Shown in pieces: positions 7,969 through 15,182 of a stretch of 33,642 nucleotides of DNA (position 1 is the stretch's first letter; each line of letters begins with the position of its first letter). The stretch covers positions 1 to 33,642 of the forward strand of contig JAGBVS010000087.1 of NCBI GenBank assembly GCA_017630195.1, in the 5' to 3' direction. The notes below the pieces were generated by a model. The model saw only the letters and a program-made list of their open reading frames with translations, was not told where the DNA came from and did not search any database. Position numbers and translations under genes: made by a program. This DNA is from Bacteroidales bacterium (lineage in GTDB: Bacteria; Bacteroidota; Bacteroidia; Bacteroidales; F082).

Positions 7969-8013
7969 TCACACAAAAATCTCAACTGTTGACCGTTGTC
8001 ATTAATTTTTATT

Positions 8014-8760
8014 ATGAAAAAAAACGAACTTATACAAAATACTACAATCCTTTCGGGACAATGCGATACCTTGATGCGTTTCAGAACAGAGTCGGCATTC
8101 ATGTCATTTCAAGATGTGGCGAGTCTGCACGCTACTTTTTTAGGTATTGACGATTATTCTCTTTTAGAAAAAGACAATGCTCTTTGGGTTATATCAAAAA
8201 CCAAAATAAAAATTAACAAACTTCCTCTTTGGAATGATGAAATTTCAATCAGAACATGGCCGATGGGAGCTGAAGGCGTGCGCTGCAACCGTTGCTATCA
8301 AATTATGAAAGACGGCGAAGTCTTTATCAATGGTATCACAGAATGGGTTATCATAGATGCAACATCACGCACTTTGAGAAAAGTCGAATCGACATCATAT
8401 CCTGACGACATCGACTGGATTCAGGAAAAATCGATAGAGGAGAGGTTTAGAAAATTCAAAGATGACTTCACAGAAGAAGACCTTATTTATAAAAGACTCG
8501 TTCGTTCTGGTGACATCGATGTTACTCATCACACTAATAATGTCACTTATATCACAATGTTGCTCGATACTTTCTCCGTGAAAGATTTAGAAGCAAAACA
8601 ATGGGCGGATATTGAAGTGTCGTATCTCAGTGAGAGTTTTGAAGGCGAGACTTTGTCAATATACAGAAAAGAGCGTGAAGACGGATATTCATTCTCTATC
8701 AAGAAAGAAGACGGCAAAGTGGTGCTGATGGCGTTTTTTAAAGACAACAAGACTACATGA
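8014..8760 (+). CDS. Acyl-ACP thioesterase (FatA/FatB-like)
   Basis: The protein has 248 residues from the ATG at 8014; a further-upstream ATG at 7996 is in frame but falls close to the promoter. It has the double hot-dog fold pattern. The N-terminal half includes WVISKTKIKINKLPLWNDEI and the typical RTWPMGAEGVRCNR. The C-terminal half has the active-site-like segment DVTHHTNNVTYITM, equivalent to the DxNxHVNN motif, with the first Asn replaced by Thr. The enzyme releases free fatty acid from acyl-ACP in the cytoplasm. Its last codons (DNKTT) are written in the first units of an 8-base tandem array that runs on past the stop. It converges on the DAK2-DegV gene through a shared terminator; fatty-acid release opposite a fatty-acid-kinase-like gene is suggestive. 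Confidence 0.9.
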   Translation: MKKNELIQNTTILSGQCDTLMRFRTESAFMSFQDVASLHATFLGIDDYSLLEKDNALWVISKTKIKINKLPLWNDEISIRTWPMGAEGVRCNRCYQIMKDGEVFINGITEWVIIDATSRTLRKVESTSYPDDIDWIQEKSIEERFRKFKDDFTEEDLIYKRLVRSGDIDVTHHTNNVTYITMLLDTFSVKDLEAKQWADIEVSYLSESFEGETLSIYRKEREDGYSFSIKKEDGKVVLMAFFKDNKTT

Positions 8761-8774
8761 CAACGAGACAACAA
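8743..8774. repeat. 8-bp tandem micro-array, four units of GACNACNA type
   Basis: Four consecutive 8-base units (consensus GAC-A/T-ACAA) begin inside the thioesterase gene and continue 14 bases past its stop. The same unit, directly or as reverse complement CTTGTNGT, recurs at 14371-14402 and 32813-32888. Confidence 0.75.
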
Positions 8775-8797
8775 GTCTTTTGATTTGATAAAAATAC

Positions 8798-8841
8798 AAA
8801 ACCTCAGAATTTCAAAAAATGCTCTGATATTCTGAGGTTTT
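8798..8841. terminator. Bidirectional terminator between convergent genes
   Basis: A perfect 13-bp stem (8798-8810 and 8829-8841; AAAACCTCAGAAT) has T runs following on both strands. It serves the thioesterase (plus) and the DAK2-DegV gene (minus). Confidence 0.85.
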
Positions 8842-8878
8842 TTTATTCCTGAATTCCAAAAAATCCTGAATTCCTATA

Positions 8879-10663
8879 TTATTCTTCCATAATGGCAACG
8901 GCCACTGCTTTAGGACCGACTTTACCGGCGAGCATAGGGCTTGCGTCTTCGATATATAATGGTTTCCTGCCGGAAATTTTTTCAATTTCTTTGCTGAGAT
9001 GTTGCGCGGCTTCTAAATTATCGACGTGTGTGATGCAGTAGTTCCACATCTTTTTATGTTCGTAATTTTCTCTCATCAGGTCAAGAATCTTTTTGTAACT
9101 GTCTTTGCTTGTGAAAGAAATCTTGTTGAGTTTCAATTCTCCGTCGTTTTGAAGTCCGATGATAGGCTTGATGCCGAATAATTTAAGAGCGAGAGCCTTG
9201 AATGTGCTGATACGACCGCTGCTTATTAAGTATTTTGTGTTGACGCAAGAGATGAACAATTTGGTCTTGTTTGCCCATTCTTGAGCTTTTGTCGCCAATT
9301 CTTCATGACTCATGCCGTTGATGGCGGCTTCTGCAGCTCTGATTACAGTCAATCCTAATGTTCCGGTTGCGCCGTGACTATCGATGACATCTATTTTTTT
9401 GCCTGATGTTTTGCTTACTGCGGCTGCGGCTCTGCGGCTGCTGTTTATCAAACCGCTGAACTTTCCGTTAAGGTGTACGCTCAATATTGAGTCGTAATGT
9501 GTTGACAGGTAATTGTATCTGTTGGTGAAATCCATCAAGCTTGGTTGTGATGACTTAGGGATTTCTGTGGATTTCTCTAATTTGTCGAGGAACTGTTTTG
9601 GTTTTATTGTAAGTTGGTCGAGGTAGAACTCATCGCCGAAACTTACAGTCAAAGGAACGGTTTGTATTTGATACTTTTCTAACAATTCTTTAGGGATGTC
9701 GCATGCGCTGTCGGATAAGATACCGATATTGCTTTTTTTGTTTGACACTAAGTCGTTCTGCATCACCATGTCTTCTACTTTTTGGTAGATGACTCTTCCA
9801 ACGGTCTGTACTTTTTCGAGAACTATCCAAGGTTCGTCAGTGTGAATATGGAGGCGCATTTTTTTAGGAGAGCCGGCAATTACTAAGCAGTCGCCCATTG
9901 TCTCGATAAGAGATGAAATTTTTTCTCTGTTGAGGTCTTCTCCTACGAGGAGCGCTTCTGTGCAGTAACGGAATGTTATTATTTCATGGTTTACACCGCC
10001 TAACCATTCTGAATCTACTATCTCTGCCTCTGCAATTTGAACGGATTTTTCTCCGCTGTTGAAATATTCACACATGCCTTCCAAGAAAACAGCGAAACCT
10101 TTTGCTCCGGCGTCAACTATGGTTTTTGCTTTGGCGGCAATGAATTTACCGGTCTGTTTCAATGATTCCATCGCTACTGTCAATGCTCCAAGCAATAATG
10201 TTGTGAAATCGTCGGTGTCTTCTTTGGTTTCGTATATGTTGTTTGCCCAGTCTTTAATGACAGAAATCATGGTTCCTTCTTTAGGATTTGCCAATGCGTA
10301 ATAGGCGCATTCTGAACCGCTTCGCACACATTCGGCGAATTCTGCAATCGTCATTGTAGGACTGTCTTTGATGTCTTTGCTGAAACCGTATAAGAACTGA
10401 GCGAAGATTATTCCAGAGTTGCCTCTTGCTCCCATCAAGGCTGCGTCGGCTAACGCTAATGCTGTGTCTTTGATGTTTTCTTGTGGTCTTACGGTGTTGA
10501 CTATGCTGTGCATAGTAGATGCCAAATTTGTTCCTGTGTCAGCGTCTGGAACAGGGTAAAAGTTTATATTGTTGAGGAGTGTCTGATTTTCAAATATTTT
10601 CTGCGCACCGGCAATGAAACTATTGTATAATTGAACTCCGTTTATTTCAGATATTTTATCCAC
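8879..10663 (-). CDS. DAK2-DegV fusion protein, putative fatty acid kinase (FakA-FakB fused)
   Basis: The protein has 594 residues. Residues 1-200 are a DhaL/DAK2 kinase domain: NNINFYPVPDADTGTN gives the Mg-binding Asp residues, followed by GARGNSGIIFAQF. A FakA-like middle domain covers about 200-305 (YCTEALLV, MRLHIHTDEP). From about 312 there is a complete DegV/FakB domain: ILSDSACDIPKELL, SSQPS, and SSGRIS. In Gram-positives FakA phosphorylates fatty acids bound by a separate FakB; here both are in one chain. The start is a GTG (10661-10663): no upstream ATG exists, and the next Met would delete the metal-binding loop. It converges with an acyl-ACP thioesterase. The product would be acyl-phosphate for phospholipid synthesis (inference from the family). 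Confidence 0.88.
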   Translation of the reverse strand: MDKISEINGVQLYNSFIAGAQKIFENQTLLNNINFYPVPDADTGTNLASTMHSIVNTVRPQENIKDTALALADAALMGARGNSGIIFAQFLYGFSKDIKDSPTMTIAEFAECVRSGSECAYYALANPKEGTMISVIKDWANNIYETKEDTDDFTTLLLGALTVAMESLKQTGKFIAAKAKTIVDAGAKGFAVFLEGMCEYFNSGEKSVQIAEAEIVDSEWLGGVNHEIITFRYCTEALLVGEDLNREKISSLIETMGDCLVIAGSPKKMRLHIHTDEPWIVLEKVQTVGRVIYQKVEDMVMQNDLVSNKKSNIGILSDSACDIPKELLEKYQIQTVPLTVSFGDEFYLDQLTIKPKQFLDKLEKSTEIPKSSQPSLMDFTNRYNYLSTHYDSILSVHLNGKFSGLINSSRRAAAAVSKTSGKKIDVIDSHGATGTLGLTVIRAAEAAINGMSHEELATKAQEWANKTKLFISCVNTKYLISSGRISTFKALALKLFGIKPIIGLQNDGELKLNKISFTSKDSYKKILDLMRENYEHKKMWNYCITHVDNLEAAQHLSKEIEKISGRKPLYIEDASPMLAGKVGPKAVAVAIMEE

Positions 10664-10690
10664 GATAAATAATTTTTCTGCTCAATTTTG

Positions 10691-10698
10691 CAAATATA
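10691..10698 (-). promoter_or_regulatory. Promoter -7 element for the DAK2-DegV gene
   Basis: The minus strand reads TATATTTG, 27 bases upstream of the GTG start. No clear TTG at the -33 distance. Confidence 0.5.
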
Positions 10699-10752
10699 TA
10701 AATAAATTGGACACGAAGAGTAAAAAATATTTTAAAGCGGCTAAAATGCAGT

Positions 10753-11520
10753 TTAAACTCTTCTTTGTCGTATAGCTTCGAAAACGACAATGGCTGTTGT
10801 TACTGAGACATTTAATGAGTCGGCGATGCCATTCATAGGTATGATTAAATTTTGATCGGCAGCATCGACCCAGATGTCGGAAATTCCTGTGGCCTCGGTT
10901 CCCATAACGATGGCAGAGCCTTGCCTGAAGTCGGCTTCTAAATAGTCGATGGAGGCTTTTAAATATGTGCAGTAAATCTTTATCTCGTTTTCTCTCAGCC
11001 AGTTGATGCATTCTTCTGATGAGCATGCAAACAACGGAACGCTAAAAATGGTTCCAATACTTGCGCGTATTGCATTAGGATTATATAAGTCGGTTCTTGG
11101 GTCAGCGATGATTACAGCGTCAACGCCTGCGGCATCAGCTGTACGCATAATGGCTCCTAAATTGCCAGGCTTCTCAACTGTCTCTAATACAATGATGAGC
11201 GGATTTTTCTTTGGTTTGAAACTTTTTAAATCGGCGTATTTAGGTATGGCAACAGCCAAAAGTCCGTCGCTGCCTTCACGATAAGCAATCTTTTCAAAAA
11301 CCTCAAGAGTAACTTCCTCAATATAATTCGCTTCAATATTGACGGATTCTTTCAAAATGTCATTACATATAAATAAGGTGTCAACGATGAATCCGCATGC
11401 AACAGCGCGTTCAATCTCACGTCGTCCTTCAATGATGATTCTGTTCTGCTCTCGACGCTCTGACGATTTCTGTAATTTAACGACATTCTTTATCTTTGGG
11501 TTGGATTTGCTTGTAATCAT
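10753..11520 (-). CDS. SpoU/TrmH-family RNA 2'-O-methyltransferase
   Basis: The protein has 255 residues. The N-terminal substrate-binding part opens MITSKSNPKIKNVVKL and includes RIIIEGRREIERAV. The SPOUT methyltransferase domain has all three motifs: ETVEKPGNLGAIMRTADAAG, IVMGTEATGIS, and IPMNGIADSLNVSVTTAIV, which forms the knotted SAM site. Family members methylate a ribose 2'-OH in 23S rRNA or tRNA; the target here cannot be decided. The ATG overlaps the stop of the upstream EamA gene (ATGA, 11517-11520), so translation is probably coupled. No terminator is obvious, and the next gene begins 90 bases downstream with its own -7 element. Confidence 0.92.
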   Translation of the reverse strand: MITSKSNPKIKNVVKLQKSSERREQNRIIIEGRREIERAVACGFIVDTLFICNDILKESVNIEANYIEEVTLEVFEKIAYREGSDGLLAVAIPKYADLKSFKPKKNPLIIVLETVEKPGNLGAIMRTADAAGVDAVIIADPRTDLYNPNAIRASIGTIFSVPLFACSSEECINWLRENEIKIYCTYLKASIDYLEADFRQGSAIVMGTEATGISDIWVDAADQNLIIPMNGIADSLNVSVTTAIVVFEAIRQRRV

Positions 11521-12404
11521 GATTTCTTGAATTTTAATTGTGATAAAATAAGTCCGCCGATGACCAATAAAATACCCAATATTTTTTGGATGTTCAAATT
11601 CTCACCTATTATTATACAACTGAAAATAGCTGTGAATACTGGTATTAAATTGCTGTAAATGTTGGCTTTCGCAGCTCCTAACTTGCTGAAAGCGAATGCC
11701 CATAATGTGTAAGCGACAGAACTTGCGAAAACACCTAATGATAATAATGGAATTATGTAATTGCTGAATCCCATTATGTTTGACGGCGTGACTTTTTCCA
11801 TGATGAAAACCATCGGAATGAAATATATCATGCCTATTACGTTCTGTACAAATGTAATAGTCAATGGCTTATATAATAATGTTAATTTTCTTAAAGAAAT
11901 GGAATAGGCAACAGCAACAATTACGGCACTGAATAAGAATATGACTCCTTTCGTTGAAATGGTTAATTCTAAATTTTTATTAACCAACATAAAGATAACA
12001 CCGAAAAATGAAATGATGAAACCAACTATGTTCCAAGGTGTTAACCTTTCTTTCAAAAAGAAAAATGCTGCGATAGGAGTGAAGAGCGGAATTGTAGCTA
12101 TGATGGCAGAACTCACTACTGGCGCAGCGTTCAGCAATCCGTAACTCTCGAAAATAAAATATAAGAAAGGCTCAAAAAGAGCTGCTAATGCGAAAAGCTT
12201 CAAGTCTTTCCGATTGACTTTTTCAAATAATTTGAAGATTAATAAAAGACTTCCTAAGAAAATGCTTGATATTATAAGCCGGAAGAAAATAGTGGTGGTT
12301 GGATTTAAATATTGGAAAACCTGTGTTGACCAGATAAATGATAATCCCCAGAAAACCATAGCGATAACTCCGCTGATATGTACTATAAACTTCTTGTCTT
12401 TCAT
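11517..12404 (-). CDS. EamA/DMT-superfamily transporter
   Basis: The 295-residue membrane protein has ten hydrophobic helices in two EamA repeats. Repeat one opens VIAMVFWGLSFIWSTQVF and ends near FFGVIFMLV; repeat two ends IFSCIIIGENLNIQKILGIL and VIGGLILSQ. Such proteins are usually metabolite or drug exporters; substrate unknown. The stop overlaps the start of the SpoU methyltransferase, so the two form an operon. A -7 motif sits only 5 bases before the ATG, so the mRNA may have almost no leader. Confidence 0.9.
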   Translation of the reverse strand: MKDKKFIVHISGVIAMVFWGLSFIWSTQVFQYLNPTTTIFFRLIISSIFLGSLLLIFKLFEKVNRKDLKLFALAALFEPFLYFIFESYGLLNAAPVVSSAIIATIPLFTPIAAFFFLKERLTPWNIVGFIISFFGVIFMLVNKNLELTISTKGVIFLFSAVIVAVAYSISLRKLTLLYKPLTITFVQNVIGMIYFIPMVFIMEKVTPSNIMGFSNYIIPLLSLGVFASSVAYTLWAFAFSKLGAAKANIYSNLIPVFTAIFSCIIIGENLNIQKILGILLVIGGLILSQLKFKKS

Positions 12405-12408
12405 TCTG

Positions 12409-12416
12409 CAAAAATA
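12409..12416 (-). promoter_or_regulatory. Promoter -7 element for the EamA operon, very close to the ATG
   Basis: The minus strand reads TATTTTTG, ending 5 bases before the start codon at 12404. Transcription would begin at or next to the ATG. TTTTG sequences occur upstream in the 8-base array but at 16 or 24 bases, not the ideal distance. Confidence 0.4.
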
Positions 12417-12425
12417 AGACTTTTT

Positions 12426-12457
12426 TAAATCTCAAAATCTCAAAATTTCATAATGTC
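12426..12457. repeat. 8-bp tandem micro-array, four AAAATCTC-type units
   Basis: Four consecutive 8-base units with consensus AAAATCTC (variants at one to three positions) lie between two divergent promoters. Confidence 0.6.
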
Positions 12458-12478
12458 AAAAAAACTTATCGACACATG

Positions 12479-12531
12479 GACTTATTTGTTTATATCCTAT
12501 TTTTTGGTATAATATTTGAACAAAATAAGTC
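12479..12531 (+). promoter_or_regulatory. Promoter of the collagen-like lipoprotein, framed by an inverted repeat
   Basis: A near-consensus -7 (AATATTTG, 12511-12518) has TTTG 22 bases upstream (12485-12488). An inverted repeat (12479-12490 GACTTATTTGTT and 12519-12531, its reverse complement with one extra base) brackets the whole promoter, overlapping the -33 and lying directly after the -7. It may be an operator. Confidence 0.4.
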
Positions 12532-12567
12532 GTTAAATTTTTAATAATAAATAAAAAACATCATACT

Positions 12568-13095
12568 ATGAAAACATTGAAATCTTTTGCATTGTTTATG
12601 GTAATTGCCTTATTTGCAATTACTTCATGTCAAGGTCCTAAAGGTGAACCAGGCCCTCCTGGCAATGCTAACGTACAATCGGCAACAGTGGAAACAATGG
12701 CGGCTGACTGGGTGTGGGACGAAAATTCGTGTAACTGGTATCTCGACCTGGAATGGGATGCAATTGACCTCGACATGGTTGACTACGGCGCAGTGTTGGT
12801 TTACATGGAAAGTCCAAGTGAAAATTTCTATGGCTGGCATCAGCTTCCTCTTACTCTATATCCGACAGAACAATATTCGGCAACATTAGAAACAGTATAT
12901 TACGATTACGCATTGACAATATTTTGGACAAATTCGGATCTTCAAAAACATGAAAATCCTTGCACGTTCTATAACACAAACCTCGCCTTTAAAGTTGTTC
13001 TGATTGACGCAAGTTTGTATTCTCAATATCAAAATGAAAATCTCAGTGATTATGAAACAGTTGAAAAGCTGTTCAATCTCTCAGAAGAAAAATGA
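12568..13095 (+). CDS. Lipoprotein with short collagen-like motif
   Basis: The protein has 175 residues. The signal peptide is MKTLKSFALFMVIALFAITS with Cys21 as the lipidation site (AITSC). It is followed at once by Gly-X-Y repeats (GPKGEPGPPGNANV, four triplets). The rest (about 140 residues) is acidic and aromatic-rich, probably a beta domain, with two Cys residues (ENSCNW, ENPCTF) that could pair. No named domain was recognised. Short collagen-like linkers after the lipidation site are familiar in Bacteroidetes lipoproteins. It is a monocistronic unit with its own terminator. Probably anchored in the outer membrane, facing periplasm or surface; function unknown. Confidence 0.85.
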   Translation: MKTLKSFALFMVIALFAITSCQGPKGEPGPPGNANVQSATVETMAADWVWDENSCNWYLDLEWDAIDLDMVDYGAVLVYMESPSENFYGWHQLPLTLYPTEQYSATLETVYYDYALTIFWTNSDLQKHENPCTFYNTNLAFKVVLIDASLYSQYQNENLSDYETVEKLFNLSEEK

Positions 13096-13106
13096 TTGAA
13101 AATTAA

Positions 13107-13138
13107 AGAGACGCATTGAAATATGCGCCTCTTTTTTT
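13107..13138 (+). terminator. Terminator of the lipoprotein gene
   Basis: A 10-bp stem with one mismatch (13107-13116 and 13123-13132) closes a 6-base loop and is followed by seven T. The downstream promoter overlaps it. Confidence 0.85.
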
Positions 13139-13145
13139 ATCTTTG
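13116..13145 (+). promoter_or_regulatory. Promoter of the PHP-domain gene, overlapping the upstream terminator
   Basis: TTG (13116-13118), 19 bases, TATCTTTG (13138-13145). The -33 TTG lies at the loop of the preceding terminator and the T run forms most of the spacer, so the two signals share sequence. Confidence 0.6.
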
Positions 13146-13164
13146 CATACATATTGATGAATAA

Positions 13165-14349
13165 ATGGGTACAGTAAAAATATTTTTTAAATCATTATTA
13201 TACATATTGTTAACATTTGTTGCGTTTGTTGTTGCGACAAGCATTTTCGTACCTTCTTATTCGTTTGATGAACCAAAAACGTTCTCTGGAACATATCTCC
13301 ACAATCCATACGAAAATATGAATCCAGACAATTGGATTCAGTCTAATTTCCATGCGCATACTCGTCAGTTTGCAGGCTTGACAAACGGACGTCTTAATAC
13401 CAACGAAATGCTTGATAGCGTTTACTCTGTTCTTGGTTTTCATCATGTAGGAATATCTGATTATAATAAGATAAATTTTTACGATTCGTTAGATCCAAGT
13501 TTTATTCCGGCATACGAACATGGCTATGGTATTTTTAAAATACATCAGCTTTGCATAGGTGCGGAAAAAGTGCGTCGCCTTGATTATTTCGCCTTTCAAA
13601 ATCTGAGCATGAAACAACATACTTTGAATCGTCTTGAAAAACAAACTCGACTTGCGATTCCAGCTCATCCTTCATTTGTTAAAAAAGGCTATCTCGTTGA
13701 GGATATGAAATATTTGAGCAACTACAAACTCATGGAAGTCTTGAACGGATTTAGAATTTCTACAGCTCACTGGGATTCAGCTCTTTCAAACGGTCATCTC
13801 GTTTATCTTATTGGCAATGACGATTCGCATGATGTTACAGATATTACTGATGTGGCTACACGTTTTACAATGATTAACGCTCCGGAAAACGAGGCGGAAC
13901 AATTGCTTTGTGCTTTGGAGAAAGGCATTGCCGTCGGCGTGGATTTCCCTGTGAAAGTAGATGAAACTCTTGAGCAAAAAATAGAACGTCTGAGAAAAGA
14001 CCTTCCATATATCAGTCAAGTTGAACTTAATAATGATACCTTATTAATATCGGCTTCGAAACAGATAAGGAAGATAAAGTTCATCGGACAAAACGGAAAA
14101 GAACTCGATGTTCAAAAAGATAAAAAAACAGCGATGTATGTCATTCAGCCAGAGGATAATTATGTGAGATGTGAGCTGAATTTCAAAGGAGGAGCTACTT
14201 TGTACCTCAATCCGATAACACGTCATGAAAGTGATGAAATCGTAAAACAACGACTCGATAAAGTCAATTATCCAAAAACGATAATGCTTTGGATAGTGTA
14301 TGTCGTTGTAATATGTTGTGTTTTATATTATTTAAAGCGAGTAAAATAA
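13165..14349 (+). CDS. Membrane-anchored PHP-domain phosphoesterase-like protein
   Basis: The protein has 394 residues. A hydrophobic helix at 8-28 and another at about 368-388 anchor it. Between them lies a PHP-type metallohydrolase domain: SNFHAHT with H63 and H65, GFHHVGISDYNK, a His near IPAHPSF, and GNDDSHD near the end of the domain. Metal ligands of the family are therefore in place. A beta domain of about 80 residues (280-360) follows, with YISQVELNNDTLLISA. PHP proteins hydrolyse phosphoesters using two or three metal ions. The orientation suggests an extracytoplasmic catalytic part (inference), and its substrate is unknown. It has its own promoter; the next gene, the YggS-type protein, begins after an 8-base repeat array. 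Confidence 0.82.
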   Translation: MGTVKIFFKSLLYILLTFVAFVVATSIFVPSYSFDEPKTFSGTYLHNPYENMNPDNWIQSNFHAHTRQFAGLTNGRLNTNEMLDSVYSVLGFHHVGISDYNKINFYDSLDPSFIPAYEHGYGIFKIHQLCIGAEKVRRLDYFAFQNLSMKQHTLNRLEKQTRLAIPAHPSFVKKGYLVEDMKYLSNYKLMEVLNGFRISTAHWDSALSNGHLVYLIGNDDSHDVTDITDVATRFTMINAPENEAEQLLCALEKGIAVGVDFPVKVDETLEQKIERLRKDLPYISQVELNNDTLLISASKQIRKIKFIGQNGKELDVQKDKKTAMYVIQPEDNYVRCELNFKGGATLYLNPITRHESDEIVKQRLDKVNYPKTIMLWIVYVVVICCVLYYLKRVK

Positions 14350-14370
14350 TGATGATGAAGTGATAAAAAA

Positions 14371-14402
14371 CTTGTTGTCTTGTTGTCTTGTTGACTTGTA
14401 GT
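14371..14402. repeat. 8-bp tandem micro-array, four CTTGTNGN units
   Basis: Four 8-base units (CTTGTTGT twice, CTTGTTGA, CTTGTAGT) lie between the PHP gene and the yggS promoter. The last units provide the TTG of that promoter. The unit is the reverse complement of the one at 8743-8774. Confidence 0.75.
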
Positions 14403-14419
14403 CTTTTTTTATATCTTTG
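14388..14419 (+). promoter_or_regulatory. Promoter of the YggS-type gene
   Basis: TATCTTTG (14412-14419) has TTG at 21 bases (14388-14390) and at 18 bases (14391-14393), both within the 8-base array. Confidence 0.6.
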
Positions 14420-14440
14420 TAATTCTTAAAACTTATAACA

Positions 14441-15112
14441 ATGATAAAAGAAAATCTTAATATAGTCAAGGCGACGGTTCCATCTAACGTCACTCTTATT
14501 GCAGTTTCAAAGACAAAACCAGTGTCTGATTTACAAGAAGCTTACGACGCAGGTCAGCGTATCTTCGGTGAGAATAAGGCTCTCGAAATGCGTGATAAAC
14601 ATCAGGCGCTTCCTGCTGATATTCAATGGCATTTCATCGGTCATCTTCAGACAAACAAGATAAAGTATATCGCTCCTTTCGTCACTTTGATTCATGCTAT
14701 CGACAGCTTGTCGCTGCTCGAAGCAGTCAATAAGGAGGCTGCTAAAAACAACCGCATCATCGATTGTCTCCTTCAGTTTCATATTGCTCAGGAAGAGACG
14801 AAATTCGGCCTTGATATGAATGAAGCAAGAGCGATGCTGGAATCAGAAAGCTTTAAAAACTTAAATAATATTAACATCTGCGGCGTGATGGGAATGGCTA
14901 CTTTCACCGACAACGCCGCCCAAGTACGTGACGAATTTAAAAATCTTAAAAATATTTTTGAAACCTTAAAAGAAAATTATTTCAAAGAAAACGACTCCTT
15001 CAAGGAAATCTCAATGGGAATGTCCGATGATTATCCTATCGCCATCGAAGAAGGCGCGACCATGGTGAGAGTCGGAAGCAAAATCTTCGGCGCAAGAAAT
15101 TATAATATATGA
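14441..15112 (+). CDS. yggS: YggS/PLPBP-family pyridoxal phosphate-binding protein
   Basis: The protein has 223 residues, the usual length. PLP-binding Lys24 lies in LIAVSKTKPV. RIFGENKALEM and WHFIGHLQTNKIKYI are family signatures, and the C-terminus MGMSDDYPIAIEEGATMVRV binds the PLP phosphate. The family has no known catalytic reaction of its own. It buffers PLP and affects amino-acid homeostasis in the cytoplasm. It is read in the same direction as the LtaS-like gene 70 bases downstream, which has no clear promoter of its own, so the two may be co-transcribed. Confidence 0.95.
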   Translation: MIKENLNIVKATVPSNVTLIAVSKTKPVSDLQEAYDAGQRIFGENKALEMRDKHQALPADIQWHFIGHLQTNKIKYIAPFVTLIHAIDSLSLLEAVNKEAAKNNRIIDCLLQFHIAQEETKFGLDMNEARAMLESESFKNLNNINICGVMGMATFTDNAAQVRDEFKNLKNIFETLKENYFKENDSFKEISMGMSDDYPIAIEEGATMVRVGSKIFGARNYNI

Positions 15113-15114
15113 AT

Positions 15115-15160
15115 GTCTAATGTTTAAAGATAAATTAACTTTAGCCTTTTGACATTAGAC
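15115..15160 (+). repeat. Inverted repeat after yggS
   Basis: Nine-base perfect arms (15115-15123 GTCTAATGT and 15152-15160 ACATTAGAC) with a 28-base spacer lie directly after the yggS stop. It could be a weak terminator; no T run follows the second arm. Confidence 0.4.
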
Positions 15161-15174
15161 TTTGGACTTTAGTC
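15147..15174. repeat. 7-bp tandem micro-array, four TTTNGAC-type units
   Basis: Four 7-base units (TTTTGAC, ATTAGAC, TTTGGAC, TTTAGTC) end nine bases before the LtaS-like ATG. Nearly the same unit occurs at 31504-31531. Confidence 0.6.
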
Positions 15175-15182
15175 AATAAAAG

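Noticed and set aside
10682..11026. Minus-strand frame of 114 codons rich in Arg and His
   Set aside because: It overlaps the SpoU methyltransferase in another frame; its composition is that of a shifted reading.
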